The notes under the pieces: model-generated
What the model was told of the DNA's origin: nothing
The model's input: only the letters and a program-made list of their open reading frames with translations
Databases searched by the model: none
Shown: piece after piece, positions 6,065 to 12,369 of the stretch
How the letters are laid out: every line of letters begins with the position of its first letter
How positions within the stretch are numbered: position 1 is the first letter of the stretch
Made by a program: the position numbers and the translations under genes
Origin: Rhodobacteraceae bacterium UBA2776
GTDB lineage: Bacteria; Pseudomonadota; Alphaproteobacteria; Rhodobacterales; Rhodobacteraceae
NCBI GenBank assembly: GCA_002352425.1
Contig: DEIK01000111.1
Location: 12,841-25,209 of the forward strand
DNA length: 12,369 nucleotides
Reading direction: 5' to 3'

Positions 6065-7231
6065 ATGTCCGCTGCCGCCTACCAAATTGATCCTGCAAAA
6101 CCTACAGCCTGCCTTGCGTTGGCGGATGGCACTTTGTTTTACGGAATGGGGTTTGGCGCGACGGGCGATTGCGAAGCCGAATTGTGCTTTAACACCGCTA
6201 TGACCGGCTATCAGGAAATCATGACAGACCCCTCTTATGCGGGCCAAATCGTGACCTTCACCTTCCCCCACATTGGCAACACCGGCATCACCCCAGAGGA
6301 TGACGAAACCGGTGATCCTGTGGCCGAGGGCATTGTCGTGAAATGGGACCCGACCGAGCCGTCAAACTGGCGCGCAACGGACGAGTTGCGCGACTGGATG
6401 AAGGCCCGCGGGCGCATCGGCATTGGCGGCCTTGATACCCGTCGGTTGACCCGCGCGATCCGTCAACAGGGTGCGCCGCATGTGGCGATTTCCCATGATC
6501 CGGATGGGAATTTTGATATCGAGGTGCTCGTGGCAAAAGCCCGTGCGTTTCAAGGGCTTGAAGGGCTTGATCTGGCCAAAACCGTGACCTGTGCGCAGTC
6601 CTATACATGGGACGAAATGCGTTGGGCTTGGCCCGAGGGCTATACCAAACGCACCACCAAGGGTCACAAGGTTGTGGCGATTGATTTTGGCGCAAAACGC
6701 AACATTTTGCGCAGCCTTGCATCGGTTGGCTGTGACGTCACTGTGCTGCCCGCAACAGCCACCGCCGAAGAGGTTCTGGCTCATAAACCTGACGGCGTTT
6801 TCCTGTCCAACGGTCCCGGTGATCCGGCGGCCACAGGCGTCTATGCGGTGCCAATGATCCAGCAAGTTTTGGCGGCGGATATTCCGGTGTTTGGTATCTG
6901 TCTGGGTCACCAAATGCTGGCGCTCGCCGTCGGTGCCAAAACCATCAAAATGAACCACGGCCATCACGGGGCGAACCACCCTGTTAAGGACCGTGAAACT
7001 GGTAAAGTCGAGATCACCTCAATGAACCACGGCTTCACCGTTGACGCCCAAACCCTGCCAGAGGGTGTGATTGAAACCCATATCTCGCTGTTTGACGGCT
7101 CAAACTGTGGCATCCGCCTGCTGGATCGCCCGGTGTTCTCGGTGCAATACCACCCCGAGGCCAGCCCCGGCCCACATGACAGCGCCTATTTGTTCGAGCG
7201 TTTTGTCACATTGATTGAGAAAAACACCTAA
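6065..7231 (+). CDS. carA: Carbamoyl-phosphate synthase small subunit (glutaminase)
   Basis: CarA hydrolyses glutamine and channels ammonia to CarB, which makes carbamoyl phosphate for arginine and pyrimidines in the cytoplasm. The 388 residues show the N-terminal CPSase small-chain domain (about 14-140; CFNTAMTGYQEIMTDPSYAG is the family signature) and a class I glutamine amidotransferase domain (about 200-385). The nucleophile is C279 in FGICLGHQ, with H363 and E365 in QYHPEASPGP completing the triad. LSNGPGDP (247-254) forms the oxyanion-side loop. AAGGAG is 7 nt from the ATG. carB is not in the window; carA and carB are often unlinked in alphaproteobacteria. No terminator is visible in the 76 bp before the next gene. 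Confidence 0.98.
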   Translation: MSAAAYQIDPAKPTACLALADGTLFYGMGFGATGDCEAELCFNTAMTGYQEIMTDPSYAGQIVTFTFPHIGNTGITPEDDETGDPVAEGIVVKWDPTEPSNWRATDELRDWMKARGRIGIGGLDTRRLTRAIRQQGAPHVAISHDPDGNFDIEVLVAKARAFQGLEGLDLAKTVTCAQSYTWDEMRWAWPEGYTKRTTKGHKVVAIDFGAKRNILRSLASVGCDVTVLPATATAEEVLAHKPDGVFLSNGPGDPAATGVYAVPMIQQVLAADIPVFGICLGHQMLALAVGAKTIKMNHGHHGANHPVKDRETGKVEITSMNHGFTVDAQTLPEGVIETHISLFDGSNCGIRLLDRPVFSVQYHPEASPGPHDSAYLFERFVTLIEKNT

Positions 7232-7243
7232 AACCCTATAGCG

Positions 7244-7258
7244 TTAACCGCCTGTTAA
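7244..7258. promoter_or_regulatory. CtrA-type box upstream of the glycosyltransferase gene
   Basis: TTAA (7244-7247), exactly 7 bp, then TTAA (7255-7258) matches the CtrA consensus TTAA-N7-TTAA. It lies 49 bp before the ATG at 7308, in the position expected of a regulator at the promoter. I found no convincing -10 element downstream. Chance occurrence is possible in intergenic DNA, but this is the only such site I noticed in an intergenic region here. Confidence 0.5.
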
Positions 7259-7307
7259 GAATGATTGCCAAGGATGGGGACAACCTTTTCCTAGTGCGAT
7301 TGAAATC

Positions 7308-9272
7308 ATGCAGCCGTCGAAACAACCCGTTGTCGTAACTTTCCCGACACCACAGTCCAGCCTGTGTGTGCCTGACACAGTGCGCCCGGTTGCGATCAAG
7401 CGCCCCAGTGCCCCGCGCGTGCCAATTGGCGAGATTTTAGTGCAATCTGGCGCTTTGTCGCAAACGGATTTGATGCGGGCCGTGGCCCTACGTAACCGCG
7501 AAGAAACCCAAATCGGCAACATTCTGTTGAACCACGGCATGGTCACCGAGGCCGAGTTGTTCGGCGCCTTGTCCCAACAGTTCGGCGCCACGCTGGTTGA
7601 TCTACAAGAGACGCCGCCAAACCCCAATCTGGCCAAAATGGTCGACCTTGAGGTCTGTTTGGCCGAGAATATCGTACCGTGGCAACATATCGGTGGCGCG
7701 TTGGTGATTGCCACTTCGCGGCCGGACCGGTTTGAGGTGTTGCGTGACCAGTATCCGGATGAACTTGGCTCCGCCCTTATGGCCATCGCGCCGGAATATG
7801 ACATTCAGCATGCTTTGATCGAGACCAACCGCGAAGTCTTAATCGAGCGCGCCGAGACCCGCACAGCCGAACATGAAAGCTGCCGCAAGTGGGATCCAAA
7901 GCGGTTGCTGCGGCTTACAACAGCACTTGTCTTCGCGCTTTTGGCCTGTTTTTTATTGTCGCCGATTGCCAGCTTCACGATCCTGTCGGTCATCGCCGTT
8001 CTGACGTTAGTGTTGAATATGGGTTTAAAAATGGCCACCTCGTTTAGCCAAATACGCCCTTATTTACAACGTGCACACTTGTCCGAGCCCGCCTCACGGC
8101 CGACCGAAATGTTCCGCCTTCCGGTGGTATCAATCATGGTGCCGCTGTTCAAAGAACGCGAGGTGGCGGGCCATCTGATCCGCCGCTTAATGCGGATTAA
8201 CTACCCCAAAGAATTGTTGGACATCTGCTTGGTGGTTGAAGAAGACGATGAGACCACACGCGAGACGTTGGACAACACCATTTTGCCAAGCTGGGTGCGT
8301 ATTATCAAAGTGCCAAAGGGCAATGTACGCACCAAGCCGCGGGCGATGAATTTCGCGTTGGATTTTTGCCGTGGGTCGATCATCGGGGTTTACGATGCCG
8401 AAGACGCGCCGCACCCTGACCAGATCCACCACATTGTGCGCCGTTTTCATGAGCGCGGGCCGCAGGTGGCTTGTTTACAAGGGCTTTTGGATTTTTATAA
8501 CCCGCGCACCAACTGGCTGTCGCGCTGCTTTACAGTTGAATACAACACTTGGTTTCGGGTGTTTTTGCCCGGTTTGGAGCAATTGGGCTTTGCCGTGCCT
8601 TTGGGCGGCACCACCTTGTTTTTACGTCGCAACGCGCTTGAAAAACTTGGCGGTTGGGACGCCCACAACGTCACCGAAGACGCCGATCTGGGCATCCGGT
8701 TGGCGCGGCATGGGTACCGCACCGAAATCGTCCACACCGCAACCGAGGAAGAGGCCAATTGCCGCTTCGTGCCTTGGGTCAAACAGCGTTCCCGCTGGTT
8801 GAAAGGCTTTGCTATCACATGGGCTGTGCACATGCGCGCGCCGATCAAATTGCTCCGGGATTTGGGGTTCAAGAAATTCATGGGGGTGCAGATCCTGTTT
8901 ATCGGAACCCTGTCGCAATTCTTGTTTGCACCGCTATTGTGGTCGTTTTGGGTGATCCCCTTTGGCGTGACTCACCCCATGCAAAACGTCGTCAGTTCAG
9001 GCACATTTCTGACGCTTGGCATCGTTTTTTTGGTATCCGAGCTTGTGACGATCATTGTCGGCATGTTTGCAGTTTCTGACAAAAAGCACCGGTTTTTGGT
9101 GCCTTGGGTGCCGACGATGCATTTCTATTTTCCGATGGGGACATTGGCCGCCTACAAAGCCATTTATGAGCTGCTAACCCAGCCATTTTATTGGGACAAA
9201 ACCACCCATGGGGTGTTTGAGCGCACCGGAGAAGCCATCGCGCAAGAGTTGCCCGAACGGCCGCTCCTATAG
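7308..9272 (+). CDS. Membrane family-2 glycosyltransferase with N-terminal MshEN-like domain
   Basis: 654 residues. Residues 38-98 resemble an MshEN (GspE N-terminal) domain with two tandem helical repeats (IGEILVQSGALSQTDL and IGNILLNHGMVTEAEL). A linker runs to about 195, two membrane helices cover about 200-240, and a GT-A domain spans about 272-500. Its processive-synthase-type motifs are DAED (363-366), TED (456-458, catalytic base region) and QRSRW (493-497). Three or more C-terminal membrane helices lie at about 526-552, 565-588 and 596-620. The likely job is polymerising and exporting a polysaccharide across the inner membrane; the sugar is unknown. E. coli NfrB also joins a GT2 domain to an MshEN domain, but at the other end. 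The ATG at 7308 has no Shine-Dalgarno sequence. The gene stands alone, without bcs-like partners. Its stop lies in a tandem duplication shared with the convergent gntR-type gene. Confidence 0.88.
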   Translation: MQPSKQPVVVTFPTPQSSLCVPDTVRPVAIKRPSAPRVPIGEILVQSGALSQTDLMRAVALRNREETQIGNILLNHGMVTEAELFGALSQQFGATLVDLQETPPNPNLAKMVDLEVCLAENIVPWQHIGGALVIATSRPDRFEVLRDQYPDELGSALMAIAPEYDIQHALIETNREVLIERAETRTAEHESCRKWDPKRLLRLTTALVFALLACFLLSPIASFTILSVIAVLTLVLNMGLKMATSFSQIRPYLQRAHLSEPASRPTEMFRLPVVSIMVPLFKEREVAGHLIRRLMRINYPKELLDICLVVEEDDETTRETLDNTILPSWVRIIKVPKGNVRTKPRAMNFALDFCRGSIIGVYDAEDAPHPDQIHHIVRRFHERGPQVACLQGLLDFYNPRTNWLSRCFTVEYNTWFRVFLPGLEQLGFAVPLGGTTLFLRRNALEKLGGWDAHNVTEDADLGIRLARHGYRTEIVHTATEEEANCRFVPWVKQRSRWLKGFAITWAVHMRAPIKLLRDLGFKKFMGVQILFIGTLSQFLFAPLLWSFWVIPFGVTHPMQNVVSSGTFLTLGIVFLVSELVTIIVGMFAVSDKKHRFLVPWVPTMHFYFPMGTLAAYKAIYELLTQPFYWDKTTHGVFERTGEAIAQELPERPLL

Positions 9273-9299
9273 GCTGCCCGAACCTATAGGCTGCCCGAA
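9266..9299. repeat. Perfect 17-bp tandem duplication at a convergent gene junction
   Basis: CCTATAGGCTGCCCGAA occurs at 9266-9282 and again, directly adjoining, at 9283-9299. A partial copy TGCCCGAA is also present at 9250-9257. CCTATAGG is a palindrome with a TAG on each strand. Copy 1 supplies the stop of the glycosyltransferase (9270-9272), and copy 2 supplies the stop of the convergent GntR gene (9286-9284). Confidence 0.95.
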
Positions 9300-9943
9300 A
9301 ATTCAGGCTGGTCCGCGTCCAACTCAAGCCGCGTCTCAAAGGCCTTTGAGATATGTTCCTTCAAGGCCGCATAAGCTGCGTCCCCGTCGCCCGCCTCAAT
9401 CGCCCTGACGATTGCGTCATGCTCATCCAGCGCCCCTTGAGAGCGTCCTTCAACCGCAAGTGATGTGGTCGCCAGCAAGGCCATTGTGCGGTGCACCAAG
9501 TCAAGTTGCTGCACCAAGTAGCGATTGTGGGACGCCAAGTGGATTTGCTTGTGAAACCGTCGATTGGCCAGCGATAGGGCTTCGGGATCATCAACCAACT
9601 TGCGATCCGCTTCAATCATTTTGCGCAGCACCCTAATTTCTTCTGGCACACCGTATTGTGCCGCCAATCGCGCCGCCAACCCTTCCAACTCGGCCCGCAC
9701 CGCGTAGAGTTCGGACAGCTGATTGTGATCCAAGGCCCCCACGATCAGGCTGCGCCCGTCACGGATCAGCAAAGTCTGGGTTTCCAGCCGTTGCAACGCT
9801 TCGCGGATCGGAGTACGTGACACGCCGAACCGTTCGGCCAGCTCAGACTCAACCAGACGGTCACCGGGCTGGTAAACCCCCACATCAATTGCCTCAAGGA
9901 TCAGCGCATAGGCGTCTTTATTGGGGGGGCGAATCTCGCTCAT
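9284..9943 (-). CDS. GntR-family (FadR/FCD subfamily) transcriptional regulator
   Basis: 219 residues. The N-terminal winged helix (about 8-72) has the GntR signature PGDRLVESELAERFGVSRTPIREALQRLE. The C-terminal FCD domain (about 77-205) is all helical and binds small carboxylates, often through a metal held by an Asp and three His. Here H131 (RRFHKQIHLASHN), H175 (DEHDAIVRAIEAGD) and H197 (LKEHI) fit the three histidines. The usual Asp four residues before the first His appears to be N127, so metal binding may be altered. GGAG lies 9 nt from the ATG at 9943. It is divergent from the HAD gene with 104 bp between them, so autoregulation and control of that gene are plausible. The effector cannot be read from the sequence. 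Confidence 0.92.
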   Translation of the reverse strand: MSEIRPPNKDAYALILEAIDVGVYQPGDRLVESELAERFGVSRTPIREALQRLETQTLLIRDGRSLIVGALDHNQLSELYAVRAELEGLAARLAAQYGVPEEIRVLRKMIEADRKLVDDPEALSLANRRFHKQIHLASHNRYLVQQLDLVHRTMALLATTSLAVEGRSQGALDEHDAIVRAIEAGDGDAAYAALKEHISKAFETRLELDADQPEFSGSL

Positions 9944-9970
9944 GGACCTGTCTCCGATTGTGTTGTTGCC

Positions 9971-10000
9971 AACCTACGCCCGCCCGCCCCCTCCAATCAA
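9971..10000 (-). promoter_or_regulatory. Candidate promoter of the GntR-type gene
   Basis: On the minus strand, TTGATT (plus 9995-10000), 18-bp G-rich spacer, TAGGTT (plus 9971-9976). The -10 is the same hexamer as proposed for carA. The predicted start leaves a leader of about 20 nt. A short ATCAA-G-TTGAT palindrome sits just upstream at 10007-10017 and could be an operator, but it is too short to be sure. Confidence 0.35.
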
Positions 10001-10012
10001 CCGTCAATCAAG

Positions 10013-10041
10013 TTGATCCCGCCCGCACCGCGGACTAACAC
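10013..10041 (+). promoter_or_regulatory. Weak candidate promoter for a leaderless HAD-gene transcript
   Basis: TTGATC (10013-10018), 17-bp spacer, TAACAC (10036-10041). The predicted start falls at or next to the ATG at 10048. No Shine-Dalgarno-like sequence precedes that ATG, which agrees with a leaderless message. The -10 matches only three of six positions. Confidence 0.25.
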
Positions 10042-10047
10042 TGGCAT

Positions 10048-10698
10048 ATGAAAAAACAAGATTTCGCACATGTCCGCCACTGGGTCTTTGATCTGGACAA
10101 CACGCTGTACCACCCCAGCGCCCGGCTTTTCGATCAAATCGAAGTGAAAATGACCCAATATGTCATGGAGATGCTGGGCGTTGATCGTGCCGAGGCCGAC
10201 CATTTGCGCAAGCATTATTGGCACAGCTATGGCACCACGCTGGCGGGGTTGATGCGCGAGCACAATGTCGATCCGGCCCCATATTTGACCCATGTACACG
10301 AAATTTCGCTGGAACATCTGGAGCAGGATGCCCCGCTGGCGGATGCGATCAAAAATCTGCCAGGCCGCAAGATCGTTTACACCAACGGTTCGGCTCCCTA
10401 TGGGGAACGGGTGTTGGCGGCGCGTGGGTTGGAAGGTGTTTTTGATGCAGTCTATGGGGTGGAGCATGCCGATTTCCATCCAAAACCCGAGCGCCAAGCC
10501 TTTGAAAAGGTGTTTGCTACGGACGGCATCGACACCAAAACAGGCGCGATGTTTGAGGATGACACCCGCAACCTGTCCGCGCCGCACGAGATGGGGATGC
10601 AATGTGTGCATGTGGCGCCAAGCCCATCAGAGCCAGCGCCACATGTCCATCACCACACAGATGATCTGTCAGGGTTTTTGCAAAAAATTCTAGCCTAG
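10048..10698 (+). CDS. HAD-family pyrimidine 5'-nucleotidase-like hydrolase
   Basis: 216 residues with all four HAD motifs: motif I FDLDNTLY (D15 nucleophile, D17 acid/base), motif II IVYTNGS (T112), motif III lysine K146 in HPKPERQ, and motif IV FEDDTRNL (D171, D172). A helical cap at about 25-95 and the exact form 'W.FDLDNTLY' place it with the SDT1/pyrimidine-5'-nucleotidase branch of HAD subfamily IA. The expected reaction is dephosphorylation of pyrimidine nucleoside monophosphates or similar phosphate esters, in the cytoplasm; the true substrate is not certain. The C-terminal tail has a His cluster (HVHHH, 199-203). The gene is divergent from the GntR-type gene. Its TAG stop overlaps the stop of the convergent aminotransferase by 4 bp, leaving no room for a terminator. 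Confidence 0.88.
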   Translation: MKKQDFAHVRHWVFDLDNTLYHPSARLFDQIEVKMTQYVMEMLGVDRAEADHLRKHYWHSYGTTLAGLMREHNVDPAPYLTHVHEISLEHLEQDAPLADAIKNLPGRKIVYTNGSAPYGERVLAARGLEGVFDAVYGVEHADFHPKPERQAFEKVFATDGIDTKTGAMFEDDTRNLSAPHEMGMQCVHVAPSPSEPAPHVHHHTDDLSGFLQKILA

Positions 10699-11822
10699 AA
10701 AACCTGATCAAGCGCTGTCGTCAGCCGCGCCACGCTGGCATCAACGTCATAGAGTTTGTCCAACCCGAACAGCCCAAGCCGGAAGGATTTGAATTCCGGC
10801 CCCTCGTCGCACATCAATGGCACACCGCCGGCGATCTGCATGCCAAGGGCTGCGAATTTCTTGCCGGTTTGCACCTCGGCGTCAGTGGTGTAGCTGACCA
10901 CGACACCCGGTGCGCCAAAGCCATCTGCCGCCACCGATTTGATGCCGCGCTCTTTGAGCATGGCGCGCGCACGATCGCCCTGCTCCCATTGCGCATCACG
11001 CAATTTATCAAACCCATAGTCACGGGTTTCAAACATGGTGTCGCGAAATGCCTTGAGCGCGTCCGTGGGCATGGTCGCGTGATAGGCATGACCACCATTG
11101 GTGTAGGCCTCCATGATGGTCAGCCATTTGCCCAAATCAACCGCAAAGCTGGTGGAAACGCTGTCTTTGGCGCGCGCATGCGCCGTGTCGTTCATCATCA
11201 CAAGGCCCGCCGATGGCTGCGCCGACCAGCCCTTTTGTGGCGCGGAAATCAGCACGTCAACGCCGCAGTCTTTCATATCAACCCACGCGCAACCTGACGC
11301 AATACAGTCCAGAACAAACAGTCCGCCATGTGCATGCACCGCTTGGCTGATGGCTTTTAGATAATCGTCCGGCAAGATGATGCCCGAGGCCGTTTCCACA
11401 TGCGGGGCAAAGACCACATCTGGTTGCTCGTCTTTGATGCGGGCCACCACGTCGGCGATCGGCGCGGGTGCGAATGGCGCGTCAACAGCGTTGCCTACAC
11501 GCCGCGCCATCATCACAGTTTCAGAGGCGGGAATGCTGCCCATCTCGAATATCTGCGACCAGCGGAACGAGAAAAACCCGTTGCGCACAACGAGGGCTTT
11601 TTTACCTGTCGCAAACTGCCGCGCCACGGCTTCCATTGCGTAGGTGCCGCCACCTGGAACAACGACGGCATGATCGGCGTTGTAGACATCCTTGAGGGTT
11701 GATGAGATATCGCGCATCACGCCCTGAAAAGCGGCGGACATGTGGTTTAGGGAGCGGTCCGTGAACACCACGGAAAATTCGAGCATTCCACCGGGATCGA
11801 CATCGGGCAAAAGGGCTGACAT
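10695..11822 (-). CDS. Class V PLP-dependent aminotransferase (alanine/serine-glyoxylate type)
   Basis: 375 residues with a fold-type I, class V layout: glycine-rich PLP phosphate loop PGGGTYAMEAVAR (56-68), HVETASG (141-147), D172 in VLDCIASG contacting the pyridine nitrogen, K197 in SAPQKGWSAQPS as the Schiff-base lysine, and R348 in FRLGLFG as the likely carboxylate anchor. The length and motifs fit the alanine-glyoxylate/serine-pyruvate aminotransferase group, which moves amino groups between small amino acids and glyoxylate or pyruvate. The exact pair of substrates is not determined. AAGGA lies 7 nt from the ATG at 11822. It follows the Lrp/AsnC gene on the same strand after 64 bp, so it is a likely target or operon partner of that regulator. 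Confidence 0.88.
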   Translation of the reverse strand: MSALLPDVDPGGMLEFSVVFTDRSLNHMSAAFQGVMRDISSTLKDVYNADHAVVVPGGGTYAMEAVARQFATGKKALVVRNGFFSFRWSQIFEMGSIPASETVMMARRVGNAVDAPFAPAPIADVVARIKDEQPDVVFAPHVETASGIILPDDYLKAISQAVHAHGGLFVLDCIASGCAWVDMKDCGVDVLISAPQKGWSAQPSAGLVMMNDTAHARAKDSVSTSFAVDLGKWLTIMEAYTNGGHAYHATMPTDALKAFRDTMFETRDYGFDKLRDAQWEQGDRARAMLKERGIKSVAADGFGAPGVVVSYTTDAEVQTGKKFAALGMQIAGGVPLMCDEGPEFKSFRLGLFGLDKLYDVDASVARLTTALDQVF

Positions 11823-11886
11823 GGGATTTCCTTTGTAAATTGGTCCTGTGCAATCTGACGGTTTGACCAGAGTCGCACAAGGGGTT

Positions 11887-12342
11887 TTAACCCAGCGGCC
11901 CTGGTCTTCGCTCCTCGCTCAACAACACGTTGGCCTCGACATCGCCAACACCTGGCAAGGTCATGACCCGACGACGCAGCACACGTTCAAAATCGGAAAT
12001 GTCCCGCGCCACCACACGCAAGCGGTAGTCATACAGGCCCAACACATGCTGCACGGTTTGCACCTCGGGAATGGCGGTGACGGCGCGCTCAAAATCATCG
12101 AGCGACACACGGCCCTTGGTGGCGAGTTTCACGCCCAAAAACACAGTAACGCCAAACCCGACGGCCTCGGCGTTCAACACTACACGGCGCCCTTTGATCA
12201 AGCCCGCGTCGTGCAATCGCTTGATCCGACGCCATGCGGCCGGTTGGCTAAGGCCAAAGCGACGGCCCAAAGCGCCCGCACTAACGCTCGCGTCTTTCGC
12301 CAAAGCGCGCAGCAGGTTACGGTCGATTCCATCCATATTCAT
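11887..12342 (-). CDS. Lrp/AsnC-family transcriptional regulator
   Basis: 151 residues. The N-terminal helix-turn-helix (about 3-60) begins MNMDGIDRNLLRALAKDASVS and includes LSQPAAWRRIKRLHDAGLI, close to the classic Lrp pattern. The C-terminal RAM/effector domain (about 68-145) has VFLGVKL, FERAVTAIPEVQTVQHVLGLYDYRLRVVA and LPGVGDVEANVLL. Proteins of this family form octamers or similar assemblies and sense amino acids. A second ATG at 12336 is an alternative start; GAGG is about 10 nt from the first. It probably senses an amino acid linked to the aminotransferase just downstream. The promoter would be in the last bases of the window or beyond. Confidence 0.93.
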   Translation of the reverse strand: MNMDGIDRNLLRALAKDASVSAGALGRRFGLSQPAAWRRIKRLHDAGLIKGRRVVLNAEAVGFGVTVFLGVKLATKGRVSLDDFERAVTAIPEVQTVQHVLGLYDYRLRVVARDISDFERVLRRRVMTLPGVGDVEANVLLSEERRPGPLG

Positions 12343-12369
12343 AGGGGCAATGCCTCGCCTGATTTGATG

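Noticed and set aside
6362..6979. Long minus-strand open frame (205 codons) inside carA
   Set aside because: It is fully antisense to carA, has no recognisable domain or ribosome-binding site, and is explained by the codon bias of the sense gene.
7244..7804. Minus-strand open frame of 186 codons over the start of the glycosyltransferase
   Set aside because: It is antisense to the MshEN-like domain coding region, and its composition is that of a shadow frame with no family match.
9997..10611. Minus-strand open frame of 204 codons over the HAD gene
   Set aside because: The plus-strand frame carries all four HAD motifs; this is its antisense shadow.
11882..11893. GGGTTTTAACCC imperfect palindrome at the end of the Lrp-type gene as an Lrp operator
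   Set aside because: It is short, overlaps the coding end, and is not distinctive enough to separate from chance.

Overview
The window looks like chromosomal DNA from an alphaproteobacterium of the Rhodobacterales, probably the Roseobacter/Paracoccus branch. The basis is the gene content and order. A cytochrome c550-type gene with an acidic tail sits directly upstream of an aa3 oxidase subunit I gene, as at cycA-ctaDII in Paracoccus, and the encoded residues match that family closely. FNR-type and CtrA-type boxes are also present. I see no insertion sequence, prophage, CRISPR array, tRNA or rRNA. Most of the region is housekeeping or ordinary accessory chromosome.

Layout, left to right. (1) 1-66: end of a LytTR-like regulator, then lipB (lipoyl attachment). 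(2) 758-3832: respiratory block with cycA, a strong terminator, a control region with FNR-type palindromes, ctaD and a two-helix DUF2244 membrane protein. (3) 3873-4742: a small secreted PEBP-like protein and a VOC-fold protein whose ribosome-binding site lies inside a 12-bp inverted repeat. (4) 4730-5874, minus strand: an AraC-type regulator whose conserved N-terminal half has no usable start codon, and yqeY. (5) 6065-7231: carA, divergent from yqeY. (6) 7308-9272: a membrane family-2 glycosyltransferase with an N-terminal MshEN-like domain, preceded by a CtrA-type box. (7) 9284-10698: a GntR/FCD regulator (minus) divergent from a HAD pyrimidine-5'-nucleotidase-like gene (plus). (8) 10695-12342, minus strand: an Lrp/AsnC regulator followed by a class V aminotransferase.

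How the genes work together. CycA is the expected periplasmic electron donor to the oxidase built around CtaD, and the FNR-type box over the likely ctaD -35 element suggests oxygen-dependent repression. CarA makes the ammonia used in carbamoyl-phosphate synthesis. The glycosyltransferase probably makes or exports an envelope polysaccharide; its box and its N-terminal domain hint at CtrA and cyclic-di-GMP input. Lrp plus aminotransferase looks like an amino-acid-responsive pair. Genes are packed tightly. Three convergent pairs end within a few bases of each other, and one junction carries a perfect 17-bp tandem duplication.

I did not find a clear new multi-gene system. The most interesting observations are regulatory or evolutionary: the FNR palindromes between cycA and ctaD, the hairpin over the VOC start, the one-base lesion candidate at the AraC start, and the CtrA-box/MshEN-glycosyltransferase combination.
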